Part shown: one piece after another, positions 30,288 through 40,779 of the stretch
Layout: the number at the start of each line of letters is the position of its first letter
Position numbering within the stretch: the first letter of the stretch is position 1
Source of the DNA: Belliella aquatica
Lineage (GTDB): Bacteria > Bacteroidota > Bacteroidia > Cytophagales > Cyclobacteriaceae
Direction of reading: 5' to 3'
Length of the DNA stretch: 64,000 nt
Assembly: GCF_014637795.1 (NCBI RefSeq)
Contig: NZ_BMFD01000004.1
Coordinates: forward strand, 151,014 to 215,013
Translations under genes and position numbers: made by a program
Notes under the pieces: model-generated
Database searches by the model: none
Seen by the model: only the letters and a program-made list of their open reading frames with translations
Told to the model about the DNA's origin: nothing

Positions 30288-33071
30288 ATGACAGTTGATC
30301 CTTTTAATACTAAAAAAACAATCAAGTCAGACAAGGGAGAGTTCAATTATTGGAGTTTACAATCTTTGCAAGATTCAGGCTACAAAATCGAGGAACTCCC
30401 ATTTTCTATTAGAATTTTATTAGAAAATGCACTTAGAAATTTTGACGATTTTGCAATCACCAAGGAACATATTGAAACCCTTGCCAATTGGTCTCCCGAT
30501 CCCTCTGATAAAGATATTCCATTCAAGCCAGCTAGAGTTTTGATGCAGGATTTCACAGGGGTACCCGCTGTGGTGGATATTGCTTCTCTTCGAGCAGAGG
30601 CAGTAAGAAAAGGGAAAGATCCTAATAAAATCAATCCGCTAATCCCCGTAGACCTTGTGATAGATCACTCTGTTCAGGTAGATTATTTTGGGACCAATTA
30701 CTCCTATCAAAAAAATGTGGATGTAGAATACGAAAGGAATGGTGAACGCTACCAATTTTTGAAATGGGCTCAAAAAGCCTTCGATAATTTTTCTGTTGTG
30801 CCTCCTGGAATGGGAATTTGTCACCAAGTAAACTTAGAATACCTCGCCCAAGGGGTGATTGCTAGAGATGGGAATGTTTTTCCAGATACGCTCGTAGGAA
30901 CTGATTCTCATACACCCATGGTCAATGGTATTGGTGTGGTCGCTTGGGGAGTGGGTGGAATTGAAGCAGAGGCAGCTATTCTTGGGCAACCCATTTACTT
31001 CATCATGCCGCAAGTGGTGGGATTGAAACTCACAGGCAAATTACCTTTGGGAACCACTGCCACAGATATGGTTTTGACCATTACTCAATTGCTGAGACAG
31101 CATGGTGTCGTTGGGAAATTTGTGGAGGTATTTGGTTCAGGCTTAGATCATTTGACAGTTCCTGATCGTGCGACGATTTCTAATATGTCTCCCGAATTCG
31201 GTTGTACGGTTACCTATTTTCCAATAGATGACAGAACGCTCGACTACATGGGGAAAACTAACCGTGAAAAAGAGCAAATCAAATTGGTAGAAGATTATGC
31301 CAAGTCCAATATGCTTTGGAGAGCTGGGGAGGATAAAATCAAGTACAGCTCCGTAGTGGAGTTGGATTTAGGAACAGTAGAACCTACTGTGTCAGGACCT
31401 AAAAGGCCGCAGGATAAGATTTTAGTAAGAGAATTCAAGCAAAAATTCGGTGAACTGCTTAAAGAGGTTCACGGAAGAGAATATATTCCTATAGATAAAC
31501 GAGAAGAAGGTCGCTGGTTTGGAGAAGGAGGGAGTTTGCCCACTGAGCAAAAAGAAGAAACTTCTGCAACAGCCGCCACTGTCGAATATGAAACTAAAGT
31601 AAAAAATGGTCTTAAATCAGTTGTCGTCAAGCTCAACAATGAAAAGTTTGCGCTTTATGATGGGTCGATTGTAATTGCTGCCATTACTTCTTGTACCAAT
31701 ACGTCCAACCCTTCGGTAATGATCGGAGCGGGTCTCGTCGCACGCAAAGCGAGAGAACGTGGATTGGATGTCAAACCATGGGTGAAAACATCCTTGGCAC
31801 CAGGTTCTAAAGTAGTAACAGACTATTTGGAAACAGCAGGCTTATTGGATGATTTGGAAGCATTGCGATTCCATGTGGTCGGCTATGGCTGTACCTCGTG
31901 CATTGGGAATTCTGGACCATTGCCAAGACACATCGCCAAAGCAGTAGAAGAAAATGACCTTGTGGTCAGCTCGGTGCTTTCTGGAAATAGAAATTTTGAA
32001 GCCCGTGTTCATCCTCAGGTGAAAATGAATTATCTGATGTCTCCGATGTTGGTGGTTGCTTATGCGCTTGCTGGTAGAGTCGACGTGGATTTGAATAACG
32101 AACCATTAGGCTACGATCCAAACCTAGAACCTGTTTATCTCAAAGATATCTGGCCAAGCAATGATGAAATATTTGAAGTGATGAGCCGCGTGCTTTCACC
32201 AGCAGATTTCGAAAAAAGTTATGGGGAAATTTTCGAAGGCAACGAACAATGGAAAAACCTTCAAGCCCCAAAAGATGAGATTTATCAATGGTCTTCTGAA
32301 AGCACTTATATCAAAGAAGCCCCATTCTTTGAGGGTTTATCAGAGTCAGTTGCCGAGCCAAAGGATATTATTGGCGCAAATGTTTTACTGAAGTTAGGGC
32401 ATTCTATCACTACAGATCACATTTCACCAGCAGGTTCTTTTGCAGAGGATAGTCCTGCAGGGCAATACTTGATCAATAGAGGAGTAGAAAAGAAAGATTT
32501 CAATTCTTACGGCTCTAGAAGAGGCAATGATGAAGTGATGGTAAGAGGAACCTTTGCCAATGTGAGAATCAAGAATCAATTGGCAAATAAAGAGGGCGGA
32601 TTTACCACGTTCATTCCAAGTGGAGAAGAAATGAGTGTATTTGATGCTTCTCAGAAATACCAAGAAAACAACACCCCTCTGATTGTCCTTGCAGGCAAGG
32701 AATATGGGAGTGGATCCTCTAGAGACTGGGCAGCTAAAGGCACTACTTTGCTGGGAATTAAAGCTGTCTTAGCAGAAAGCTACGAGAGAATACACCGAAG
32801 TAATTTAGTAGGAATGGGCGTTTTGCCTTTGCAATATGCAGAGAAAGAAACCGCAGATTCAATAGGCCTGACAGGTAAAGAAAGCTTTACCATAAAAGGT
32901 ATAAGTGATGGATTATCACCACTCAAAATGCTTCAAGTTGATGCAAGACGAGAAGATGGATTTTCCACTTCTTTTGAAGTTGTCTGCCGATTGGATTCAG
33001 CCATCGAAATCGAGTATTTCAAAAACGGAGGCATCCTTCACTACGTCCTCAGAGAATTCCTCTCGAAGTAA
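30288..33071 (+). CDS. acnA: Aconitate hydratase AcnA
   Basis: A 927-residue monomeric aconitase of the AcnA/IRP type, converting citrate to isocitrate in the TCA cycle. The three [4Fe-4S] ligands are C469 (ITSCTNTSNP) and C535 and C538 (GCTSCIGNSGPL), with the family spacing. Other motifs are GTDSHTPMVNGIGVVAWGVGG, TDHISPAG, and the swivel-domain GSRRGNDEVM and GSGSSRDWAAKG. Length is normal. Immediately downstream begins a field of tandem repeats rather than another gene. Confidence 0.96.
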   Translation: MTVDPFNTKKTIKSDKGEFNYWSLQSLQDSGYKIEELPFSIRILLENALRNFDDFAITKEHIETLANWSPDPSDKDIPFKPARVLMQDFTGVPAVVDIASLRAEAVRKGKDPNKINPLIPVDLVIDHSVQVDYFGTNYSYQKNVDVEYERNGERYQFLKWAQKAFDNFSVVPPGMGICHQVNLEYLAQGVIARDGNVFPDTLVGTDSHTPMVNGIGVVAWGVGGIEAEAAILGQPIYFIMPQVVGLKLTGKLPLGTTATDMVLTITQLLRQHGVVGKFVEVFGSGLDHLTVPDRATISNMSPEFGCTVTYFPIDDRTLDYMGKTNREKEQIKLVEDYAKSNMLWRAGEDKIKYSSVVELDLGTVEPTVSGPKRPQDKILVREFKQKFGELLKEVHGREYIPIDKREEGRWFGEGGSLPTEQKEETSATAATVEYETKVKNGLKSVVVKLNNEKFALYDGSIVIAAITSCTNTSNPSVMIGAGLVARKARERGLDVKPWVKTSLAPGSKVVTDYLETAGLLDDLEALRFHVVGYGCTSCIGNSGPLPRHIAKAVEENDLVVSSVLSGNRNFEARVHPQVKMNYLMSPMLVVAYALAGRVDVDLNNEPLGYDPNLEPVYLKDIWPSNDEIFEVMSRVLSPADFEKSYGEIFEGNEQWKNLQAPKDEIYQWSSESTYIKEAPFFEGLSESVAEPKDIIGANVLLKLGHSITTDHISPAGSFAEDSPAGQYLINRGVEKKDFNSYGSRRGNDEVMVRGTFANVRIKNQLANKEGGFTTFIPSGEEMSVFDASQKYQENNTPLIVLAGKEYGSGSSRDWAAKGTTLLGIKAVLAESYERIHRSNLVGMGVLPLQYAEKETADSIGLTGKESFTIKGISDGLSPLKMLQVDARREDGFSTSFEVVCRLDSAIEIEYFKNGGILHYVLREFLSK

Positions 33072-33091
33072 ATGGAATAAATTATTTTGGC

Positions 33092-34255
33092 GCAAGCGCT
33101 TGATTTCACAGAGAACCACAGAGAAGTCACCGAGTTTCACAGAGCATTTGATCTATAGTTAAAAACTTTGTGTATCTCTGTGCCTCCTTAGTGGCAACTT
33201 GTGTAAAAAAAGCATTAGCGTTATCTAATCATGGCTTCGTCCACAAGTTATAGGGTAGAGTTTAGATCATTGATTTTCGTTTTTTTCGTTTTAAATGTTT
33301 TAAAATGGTGGAAGACTTATTAACAAGAAAGGTAATTGGTGCAGCAATTGAAATTCATAAGGAATTAGGACCTGGACTATTAGAGTCTGCATATCAAAGA
33401 TGTTTGGAGTATGAATTACTTGCTTCTGGGCTTGAAGTGAAAAAAGAGCTTATTTTTCCAATTAGATATAAAGAAGTTGTTTTAAATCATGCTTACCGAA
33501 TTGATTTACTTGTAGAAAATCAATTAGTTATAGAATTGAAAACTGTAGAATTTTTAACAGATGTTCATCTAGCGCAAATTCTCACTTACATGAAATTTGG
33601 AGGTTATAAAAAAGGTATACTCTTGAATTTTGATGTAAAAGTCTTAAAAGATGGCATAAAAAGAGTTGTACTTTAGTAATTCTCTAACAAGCACTATGTA
33701 TTTGATCGATAATTAAAAACTCTGTGTATCTCTGTGCCTCCTCAATGGCACTCTGTGTAAACAAAGCTTTAGCGCTATTTACATAAAGCAATACAATTTA
33801 TTTCTGGTAAGTTATTCATTGATTACTGATAAGATAGAAAGAACCTCTCTCTACCTTTGTGTAAAAAAGGTAAATCGGCGCAAGCGCTTGATATTACAGA
33901 AAGCAAAAAGAAGTCACCGAGTTTGACAGAGCATTTGATCGATAATTAAAAACTCTGTGTATCTCTGTGCCTCCTCAGTGGCACTCTGTGTAAACAAAGC
34001 TTTAGCGCTATTTACATAAAGCAATACAATTTATTTCTGGTAAGTTATTCATTGATTACTGATAAGATAGAAAGAACCTCTCTCTACCTTTGTGAAAAAA
34101 AAAGGTAAATCATCTCAAGCGCTTGATATTACAGAAAGCAATAAGAAGTCACCGAGATTGACAGAGCATTTGATCAATAATGATAAACTCTGTGTATCTC
34201 TGTGCCTCCTCAGTGGCACTCTGTGTAAACAAAGCTTTAGCGCTATTTTATTCTA
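33092..34255. repeat. Tandem-repeat field with units of 233-235 bp
   Basis: Units share the core TCTGTGTATCTCTGTGCCTC, which starts at 33721, 33954 and 34189, giving periods of 233 and 235 bp. Each unit contains CAAGCGCTTGAT, a GAAGTCACCGAG phrase, an ACAAAGC-TTTAGCGCT phrase and a long identical AT-rich arm (acataaagcaatac to ctctctacc). An older, more diverged unit with its core at about 33167 precedes the GxxExxY gene. The gene-free part 33677-34381 holds only these units and a final phrase GGAATCTGCGTGCGC near 34,290. Confidence 0.85.
33305..33676 (+). CDS. GxxExxY family protein
   Basis: A 123-residue protein of the TIGR04256 family. It shows IGAAIEIHKELGPGLLESAY, containing the name motif G-LLESAY, then a PD-(D/E)xK-like core RIDLLVENQLVIELKTVE and QILTYMKFGGYKKGILLNF. 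The ExK motif suggests a nuclease fold, but the reaction is unknown. It is embedded in the tandem-repeat field between two divergent units, and the field resumes 20 bp after its stop. A second copy of the family is at 46276. Repeated association with such phrase repeats suggests it travels with them. Confidence 0.88.
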   Translation: MVEDLLTRKVIGAAIEIHKELGPGLLESAYQRCLEYELLASGLEVKKELIFPIRYKEVVLNHAYRIDLLVENQLVIELKTVEFLTDVHLAQILTYMKFGGYKKGILLNFDVKVLKDGIKRVVL

Positions 34256-34381
34256 ACCTTTAACACTTAAAATAATCTGAGAAATCAGCGGAATCTGCGT
34301 GCGCTATTTGCCCAATCAACTTCCTTACTATTTATTTCCTTATCAAAATTTTATATCTTAACAGCTTATAAAAGTAGCTTT

Positions 34382-36805
34382 ATGAAATACATCGGTTTTG
34401 CCTTTGCCTTGATCATCACCCTATCCCTTGGCGTGGCACTCTCTCTACAGTTTGGTTCTATCCCTCCTTTAGGAAAATTACTTGATCCAAACCACGGCTT
34501 TTGGCAGAATTCATTTACTGAAGACCAAATTGCAAAAGAAGAAATCTTCTTTGATGGCCTGATAGCTGAAGTCACCATCACTTACGATGAAGATTTGATT
34601 CCACATATTTTTGCTGAAAATGAAGAAGACCTCTACAGGGCACAAGGATATGTCACCGCGCAGCACCGACTTTGGCAGATGGAATTTCAAACCATGGCCG
34701 CTGCAGGAAGGGTTTCCGAAATTGTGGGACCTATTGCACTCGACCTTGACAGAATGACAAGAAGAAAAGGTCTCCCATTCGCAGCGGAACAAGGATTGCA
34801 ATACCTTGAAACTTCCGACACAGAATCCCTCAGGTTTCTCAATGCTTATGCGGAAGGTGTTAATTTATACATCAACGAACTCTCTGAAGCGAGACTTCCC
34901 ATAGAATATAAAATCCTCAATTATAGACCTGAGAATTGGTCAGCTTACAAATCTATTTTACTCCTCAAATACATGGCAGACATGTTAGTAGGAGATAGGG
35001 ATTTGGAGTACACCAATCTAAGAAACATGCTCGGAGAAGAGCTTTTGAACAAGCTATTCCCACTTTTTCCAGAAGAAAATGATCCCGTAATAGAAGCTGA
35101 AAAGGTTTGGGATTTTGAACCGCTTCAGATCTCTCGGCCTGATAGCATCAATTATCCAGAAGAAGATATTTTTGTGAAAACAATGCCGCAACCTGTACCA
35201 GGAATAGGATCTAACAATTGGGCTGTGTCAGGTACGAAAACACAAAGTGGAAAACCAATTTTAGCCAATGATCCACATTTGGGCTTAAACTTGCCTTCTC
35301 TTTGGTATGCAATGCAACTTACTACGCCAGAATATAGCGTAAAAGGGGCGACTTTGCCCGGTGCCTTGGGGATCATTTCAGGATTTAATGAAAATATCGC
35401 TTGGGGTGTCACCAATGCCACGAGAGATACGAGAGATTGGTATGCGATTCAGTTCAAACAAGCGGATAGACTCGAATACCTGTACAATGATCAATGGATT
35501 CAGAGTACTTTTAGAATAGAAGAAATAAAGGTCAAAGGTCAAGCTCCTTTTATGGATACGGTTGTGTACACGCATCATGGACCGATCGTGTATGATAAAA
35601 ACTTTAGAGCAGAACGTCAAGATGTGAATTTTGCGCTCAAATGGACTGCTCACCTTCCTTCCAACGAGCAAAAGACATTTCTGCTTTTGAATAAGGGTCA
35701 AAATCACAACGATTACATCGAAGCACTAAACCACTACACTTCACCAGCTCAAAATTTTGTTTTTGCATCAAACGAAGGAGATATAGCCATCAAAGTTCAG
35801 GGGAAATTCCCACTCAAATGGGAGGGTCAAGGCAAATTCCTAATGGATGGAAATGATCCTAGGATGGAATGGAAAGACTTTATTCCAAATGAACACAATG
35901 CTGCCACGCTCAATCCAGCGAGAGGATTTGTTTCCTCGGCCAACCAACACTCGGTAGATCCTTCCTATCCATATTATGTTTTTGATAACAGTTTTGAGCA
36001 TTATAGAAATAGAAGGCTGAATGAAAGATTGAGGCTGATGGGGAATATCCGAATCGAGGACATGATGGAGTTGCAGTTTGATAACTACCACCTGCATGCA
36101 GCTGAAGCACTTCCTGTGATGTTGAATTTGATTCAAGCAGATACTTTGATTGCGCAAGGAAATCCAAATTCTGACTATTTGAAATCCTTAATGGCATGGG
36201 ATTTTTATACCAATCCTAGCCAAACGGAACCTTCCATGTTCGATTTGTGGTGGAGGTATTTGAATAGGAGCGTTTGGGAGGAGTATATAAAGTCTGAGAA
36301 GCCCGTTGTTCTTCCGAATAAATATCAAACTGTCAAATTGCTACAAAACGAATCTCAAAGTCCTCTTTTTGATAAGAAAAGTACCGATAAATTAGAAATA
36401 GCAAAGGATCATGTTTTGGCGAGTTTTGATTCAATGATTGTAGCTGTAGAGAAGTTTAAAGCTGAAAAAGGGGAACTTTCATGGGCTACTTTTAAAAATA
36501 CAACGATCCAGCATCTTGTTCCCAATTTCAAGTCCTTTTCATACGAAGGAATCCAGACAGGTGGAGGGGCTAATATCATCAATGCAACCTCAGAAAGACA
36601 TGGAGCAAGTTGGAGAATGGTGGTTGAATTAGGGGATGAGCCATCTGCTTTCGGAATCTATCCAGGCGGGCAATCAGGTAACCCAGGAAGTAAATTCTAT
36701 GATAGCTTCCTGAAGAAGTGGGCGAATGGGGAGTATGTCAATTTCAAATTAAGAAAGGCTACTGATCAGCAGCAAGTTTTATTTAAAACCACCTTGAAAC
36801 CATAA
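34382..36805 (+). CDS. Penicillin acylase family Ntn-hydrolase
   Basis: An 807-residue precursor. The N-terminal 21 residues form a signal anchor (MKYIGFAFALIITLSLGVAL). The alpha chain has DEDLIPHIFAENEEDLYRAQ and GYVTAQHRLWQME. The nucleophile is S277 in PGIGSNNWAVSG, the classic penicillin-acylase cleavage motif, followed by ANDPHLGLNLPSLWY. The end has GIYPGGQSGNPGSKFYDS. It should mature into two chains in the periplasm. The substrate may be beta-lactams, acyl-homoserine lactones or other amides. A small membrane protein begins 2 bp after its stop, so the two form an operon. Confidence 0.9.
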   Translation: MKYIGFAFALIITLSLGVALSLQFGSIPPLGKLLDPNHGFWQNSFTEDQIAKEEIFFDGLIAEVTITYDEDLIPHIFAENEEDLYRAQGYVTAQHRLWQMEFQTMAAAGRVSEIVGPIALDLDRMTRRKGLPFAAEQGLQYLETSDTESLRFLNAYAEGVNLYINELSEARLPIEYKILNYRPENWSAYKSILLLKYMADMLVGDRDLEYTNLRNMLGEELLNKLFPLFPEENDPVIEAEKVWDFEPLQISRPDSINYPEEDIFVKTMPQPVPGIGSNNWAVSGTKTQSGKPILANDPHLGLNLPSLWYAMQLTTPEYSVKGATLPGALGIISGFNENIAWGVTNATRDTRDWYAIQFKQADRLEYLYNDQWIQSTFRIEEIKVKGQAPFMDTVVYTHHGPIVYDKNFRAERQDVNFALKWTAHLPSNEQKTFLLLNKGQNHNDYIEALNHYTSPAQNFVFASNEGDIAIKVQGKFPLKWEGQGKFLMDGNDPRMEWKDFIPNEHNAATLNPARGFVSSANQHSVDPSYPYYVFDNSFEHYRNRRLNERLRLMGNIRIEDMMELQFDNYHLHAAEALPVMLNLIQADTLIAQGNPNSDYLKSLMAWDFYTNPSQTEPSMFDLWWRYLNRSVWEEYIKSEKPVVLPNKYQTVKLLQNESQSPLFDKKSTDKLEIAKDHVLASFDSMIVAVEKFKAEKGELSWATFKNTTIQHLVPNFKSFSYEGIQTGGGANIINATSERHGASWRMVVELGDEPSAFGIYPGGQSGNPGSKFYDSFLKKWANGEYVNFKLRKATDQQQVLFKTTLKP

Positions 36806-36807
36806 CC

Positions 36808-37185
36808 ATGATACGATTTACAGCTTTATTGATATTGTCAGCTTTATTTATTCTGATTTTAGGACCTTTCTTTTCGTATCCTGTTCTGATGATAGGAGTA
36901 TTTATCCTTGCTTATTTGGTCGGTGGAAGTGGAGGAATCTCCTTCTTTGCAGGAGGTTTATCCTTTGGATTGATATGGTTTTTTCAAGCAGTTTATATAG
37001 CCGTCCAAACGAACTCCTCACTTCCAGAAAAAATGGCGGAGTTGATGGGTTTGGGAGAAAGCAATTTACTTTGGGTAGCTACCGGATTGTTAGGATTCCT
37101 TTTAGGAGGATTTAGTGCCCTCAGTGGCTCACTACTCCGCAATCTTTTCAAGAAAAAAAGAGACCAAGGAATTTACAGGTATTAG
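36808..37185 (+). CDS. Small polytopic membrane protein of unknown function
   Basis: A 125-residue protein with about four hydrophobic segments, Gly-rich in the middle (YLVGGSGGISFFAGGLSFGL) and with GLLGFLLGGFSALSGSLLR before a basic tail (FKKKRD). I recognise no catalytic motif. It is only 2 bp downstream of the penicillin acylase gene, so it is surely co-transcribed and may assist membrane assembly or stay as an independent small membrane protein. Confidence 0.75.
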   Translation: MIRFTALLILSALFILILGPFFSYPVLMIGVFILAYLVGGSGGISFFAGGLSFGLIWFFQAVYIAVQTNSSLPEKMAELMGLGESNLLWVATGLLGFLLGGFSALSGSLLRNLFKKKRDQGIYRY

Positions 37186-37788
37186 CTAAACTGTACAAAG
37201 TACAAAGTATGATGTACAAAGTACCAAGAGTGATGCACATCGTAATACTAGTATTAGTCATTTCGTCCAAAGGAGCCTGACCCGTAGAATTATGGGGAGA
37301 AATCTCAATTGTACTTTTACAATGTGACTTTACTATTTAACCCTTTTCATGTTAAACAAGCAGAGATCTCTCATGCCATAGAGATGACGTAGAAGTCAGT
37401 GAAAAATTCCCGAATGGGAATAAATCTTGATTTTCCCCGCATTACAACGCGGGGAAAATGCTGATTAATCGTCTCATTTCACCAACTCCAATGGAGTTGA
37501 ATTTGGTTTTGCCCTTGAACTAACAAATAAACACTCAATTCCCAATCCCTCAAATTAACCAGTTAACCAATTAACCAAATAACCAATTAACCCAATCCCC
37601 TAATCCCCCAATTAACCAATTAACCAAATAACCCAATCACCTAATCCCCCAACCCCCCAATTAACCAAATAACCCAATCCCCCAATCCCCCAGTCAACCA
37701 CTTATCCGCCGTGGCGGAAATAACTCAATCATTACCCCCTTTTCAAATATTAACCCTATTTTTGCTTTTCCTATTAAATCAAAAAACC
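37186..37788. repeat. Repeat-rich spacer before pgi with a GC-rich hairpin
   Basis: No gene is visible. The left end repeats GTACAAAGTA phrases. A perfect 10-bp hairpin TTTTCCCCGC/GCGGGGAAAA lies at 37431-37458. From about 37,520 it is a G-poor array of CCAATTAACC phrases, as at 13,950. A small palindrome TCCGCCGTGGCGGA lies near 37,705 and recurs near 53,725 in a slightly different form. Confidence 0.7.
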
Positions 37789-39435
37789 ATGAATAAAGTC
37801 AACCCTACACACACCAAAGCTTGGGCAAATCTGAGCAAACTTGCTAAAGACAACGAACAAACAACTATAAAATCTCTTTTTGCTAATCCAGATCGATTTG
37901 ATGATTATTCTATCCAATTGGAAGATATTCTACTCGATTACTCCAAAAATAGAATCAATGACACGATCAAAACATCCCTTTTTGATCTAGCAAATGAAGT
38001 TGACTTGAAGTCAGCAATAGAGGCGATGTTCTCAGGCGAAAAGATCAACTTGACAGAAAACAGAGCCGTTCTGCATACAGCCCTAAGAAATAGAAGCAAC
38101 ACACCTGTTGATTTTGAAGGTCAAAATGTGATGCCTGACATAAATGCGGTTTTAGATCAAATGAAGGCTTTTGCCGACCAAATCCAGAATGGAACTTGGC
38201 TCGGTTACACAGGGAAACCTATCAAATCCTTGGTAAACATTGGAATTGGTGGTTCTGACCTCGGTCCAGTAATGGTTACAGAAGCGCTGAAGCCTTATCA
38301 GAAAAAAGGGCTTGAAATTTACTTTGTTTCCAATGTAGATGGAACACATATCGCTGAAACTTTGAATAAGGTTGATCCAGAGACTACCTTATTTTTTATT
38401 GCTTCAAAAACCTTCACTACACAGGAAACCATGACCAACGCGCACAGCGCTAGAAATTGGTTTTTAGAAGCTGCAAAAGATGAAAATGCAGTAGCGAAGC
38501 ACTTTGTGGCACTTTCTACGAATGCCAAGTCCGTAGCAGAATTTGGAATTGATACCAAAAACATGTTTGCATTTTGGGATTGGGTAGGAGGAAGATACTC
38601 ACTCTGGTCAGCTATTGGATTGCCGATTGCTTGTGCCATTGGTTTCGAGAATTTCGAAAAACTCTTGGCAGGTGCTCACAGCATGGACAAGCATTTCAGA
38701 ACTGCTGATTTTGAGAAGAATGTCCCAGTGATTTTGGCTTTGATAGGGATTTGGAATACAAATTTCCTAGGGGCCACTTCTGAAGCAATCTTACCTTATG
38801 ATCAGTATCTTCATAGATTTGCTGCCTATTTCCAACAAGGCAATATGGAGTCAAATGGAAAATACGTCAGCAGGGCAGGAGAGAAGGTGAATTATGCAAC
38901 AGGTCCGATTATTTGGGGAGAGCCAGGAACAAATGGGCAACACGCTTTTTATCAATTGATTCATCAGGGAACGCATTTGATTCCTTGTGATTTCATCGCT
39001 CCAGCAAATTCTCACAACCCAATCGGAGATCATCATGTGAAGTTACTCTCAAACTTCTTTGCACAAACAGAAGCTTTGATGAACGGAAAAACATTTGAAG
39101 AAGTGCTTTCAGAAATGCAAAAAGCAGGAAAATCAAATGAAGAGATTGAGAAAATCGCAAACCATCGTGTTTTCGAAGGCAACAGACCTACGAATTCCAT
39201 CTTGGTAAAAGAGATCAATCCATATACGCTTGGACAGTTAATCGCGATGTACGAACATAAGATATTTGTTCAGGGAGTGATTTGGAATATCTTGAGTTTT
39301 GATCAATGGGGTGTAGAACTTGGCAAAGTCCTAGCCAACGCAATCCTTCCCGAATTACAAGACAATAAACAAGTTACCTCCCACGACTCTTCAACCAATG
39401 GTCTGATCAATGCCTTCAAAAAAATGAGGAAGTAA
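37789..39435 (+). CDS. pgi: Glucose-6-phosphate isomerase
   Basis: A 548-residue enzyme interconverting glucose 6-phosphate and fructose 6-phosphate in glycolysis and gluconeogenesis. The substrate and signature motifs are [46 protein letters not shown] and [10 protein letters not shown], with the C-terminal signature [14 protein letters not shown] chose the ATG at 37789 because the 26 residues encoded upstream of it are unlike PGI and fall in the repeat region. It stands alone and has a strong terminator. Fructose 6-phosphate feeds the UDP-sugars needed by the polysaccharide cluster. Confidence 0.96.
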   Translation: MNKVNPTHTKAWANLSKLAKDNEQTTIKSLFANPDRFDDYSIQLEDILLDYSKNRINDTIKTSLFDLANEVDLKSAIEAMFSGEKINLTENRAVLHTALRNRSNTPVDFEGQNVMPDINAVLDQMKAFADQIQNGTWLGYTGKPIKSLVNIGIGGSDLGPVMVTEALKPYQKKGLEIYFVSNVDGTHIAETLNKVDPETTLFFIASKTFTTQETMTNAHSARNWFLEAAKDENAVAKHFVALSTNAKSVAEFGIDTKNMFAFWDWVGGRYSLWSAIGLPIACAIGFENFEKLLAGAHSMDKHFRTADFEKNVPVILALIGIWNTNFLGATSEAILPYDQYLHRFAAYFQQGNMESNGKYVSRAGEKVNYATGPIIWGEPGTNGQHAFYQLIHQGTHLIPCDFIAPANSHNPIGDHHVKLLSNFFAQTEALMNGKTFEEVLSEMQKAGKSNEEIEKIANHRVFEGNRPTNSILVKEINPYTLGQLIAMYEHKIFVQGVIWNILSFDQWGVELGKVLANAILPELQDNKQVTSHDSSTNGLINAFKKMRK

Positions 39436-39461
39436 GCTTAAAAATACCCTTAAAACGATAA

Positions 39462-39500
39462 AAAAAACCGTTGAAACAGCCATGTTTCAACGGTTTTTTT
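39462..39500 (+). terminator. Strong rho-independent terminator after pgi
   Basis: AAAAAACCGTTGAAACA (ending 39478) pairs with TGTTTCAACGGTTTTTT (from 39483) around a 4-nt loop: a 17-bp perfect stem including the T-tract. Confidence 0.92.
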
Positions 39501-39502
39501 AT

Positions 39503-39766
39503 TTAGTTAATTTCGAATTAAAAGTTCGATATTCATATGGTGACCTTATCTTAAGTGTAGGTGCATCTACACTTTCATATCATTTCCATTCCTGTTTTTT
39601 CGTTCGACATTTGAAGTTCTCCCGAAAGCCTTTGGGATCGACATTGATCATTTTTTCATTTTTTTTTCATCCTTCATCCTCGGTGAAGCTCTGTGCCTCC
39701 TCTGCGGATCTCGGTGTAATAAAAGATTATTGATCTCTTCTTTACTTTCTAATTTTATCCTCTCCC
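39503..39766. other. Repeat-derived spacer upstream of structured element copy 1
   Basis: No gene is supported. It contains CATCCTTCATCC phrases and, near 39,680-39,730, a CTCTGTGCCTCCTCTGCGG and CTCGGTGTAATAAAAGATT block. That block also precedes structured-element copies 2, 4 and 6, and recurs near 40,105-40,165, so it is a repeat of its own. Confidence 0.6.
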
Positions 39767-40036
39767 TATCGTCCCGAGAGACAATTAATATTTCTAAAAA
39801 TATCCACCGCCGGGACTCTGGGTTATGTGTGCACATACCTTAACCATGCACGGCGGCGCACAACGGCCCTAGTGACTATAAATCTATCAGTAGCCCCTTC
39901 CCGCAATGCTGCGGGACAAGTCGTACATGTTTACCTCCCGTAGGGGACGGCCTGCCTCCCTTTGGGAGGGCTAATAAGCATATAGCCCCCCTGAGCCTGC
40001 CCCGAAGTATTTCGGGGGGCTACTTTACCTGACTAG
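39767..40036 (+). repeat. Structured repeat element, copy 1 (enlarged by hairpin inserts)
   Basis: Stem 1 is GTCCCG (39771-39776) with CGGGAC (39811-39816). Stem 2 is CCATG (39844) with CATG (39926). Stem 3 starts at GGCGC (39855) and its partner is imperfect here (GCCCC). The conserved loop is TGACTATAAAT. It is about 86 bp longer than copy 7, because of hairpin inserts at 39900-39922, about 39930-39970 and 39995-40017. Confidence 0.85.
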
Positions 40037-40282
40037 TTCTAGTTAAACATTTGAAATTCAGCGTTTATCATTTTTTTATCTTCGGCCCCTTCGCCATCCT
40101 CCTTTATAAATCCTCTGTGCAACTCGGTGACTTCTCCGTGCCACTCGGTGTAATAAAAGATTTTTGACAACTTTGCTCTTTTATATCGGTCGTCCCTACA
40201 GGACTTGTAACCAAGATGAGACTATTAAAAACCGTGGGTTCAGCCACCCACGGTTATGATATCGTCCGCACCTATGGCGCTT
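40037..40282. other. Repeat-derived spacer with a perfect hairpin at 40230-40255
   Basis: Another CTCGGTGACTTCTC and CTCGGTGTAATAAAAGA block lies at about 40,105-40,165. AACCGTGGGT (40230-40239) pairs perfectly with ACCCACGGTT (40246-40255) around 6 nt. The hairpin lies 28 bp past the end of the transposase remnant and may be part of that old insertion or a terminator. Confidence 0.6.
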
Positions 40283-40510
40283 TTATTTTTCACATTTAAC
40301 AGCGTGTCTGTCTGTTGGCGTGATAAAAGCCAAGCTCTGCTGACCTTGAAATTTCATAATAAAATCTCTGGCCTGTACCTTCAGTCTTTTGATTTCATCT
40401 TGATCAAGGGAACTGCCCATCGACTTGACAACTTTATAGGAACCCGAACTTTTATCTATAACCTGTACCGAAACTGTCCCCGATTGATTCTTTTTAGCTC
40501 TGATAAACAT
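40283..40510 (-). pseudogene. IS1634-like transposase, N-terminal remnant
   Basis: The 75 codons start MFIRAKKNQSGTVSVQVIDK and continue SSGSYKVVKSMGSS, the N-terminus of IS1634-family (IS4 superfamily) transposases, which are normally about 500 residues or more. After about 60 residues the similarity ends and the DDE catalytic region is absent. It is a dead fragment among repeats. The bases past the stop include a perfect hairpin (40230-40255). Confidence 0.75.
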
Positions 40511-40779
40511 AGTTTAAATTTACAAAATGGAAGGGGTACATCCAAATCAATAAGATCTCTTAATTTTTTTATCCTCCTTAAACTCTTACCCAATTAAACC
40601 ACAAATCACCCAATCAACTTATTCAACTCAATTCACCCTTTTGCGCTCTTTGCACCTTACCGCCCTTAGCGAGAGCTCTTTAACCTTTCTCCTTTTCCCT
40701 TTAACCTCATTTAACCAATTCACCTTTTTTTCATCCTTCATCCTTCTAAATTCATCCTTTAAAAACCTTCACCTTTCAT

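Noticed and set aside
33887-33900. CAAGCGCTTGAT as a LacI-type operator
   Set aside because: It recurs in each tandem-repeat unit with no gene behind it, so it is part of the repeat rather than a regulatory site.
39482-39836. Short frames on both strands just after pgi
   Set aside because: They begin in the terminator and repeat block and match no family; the sequence is explained by repeats.
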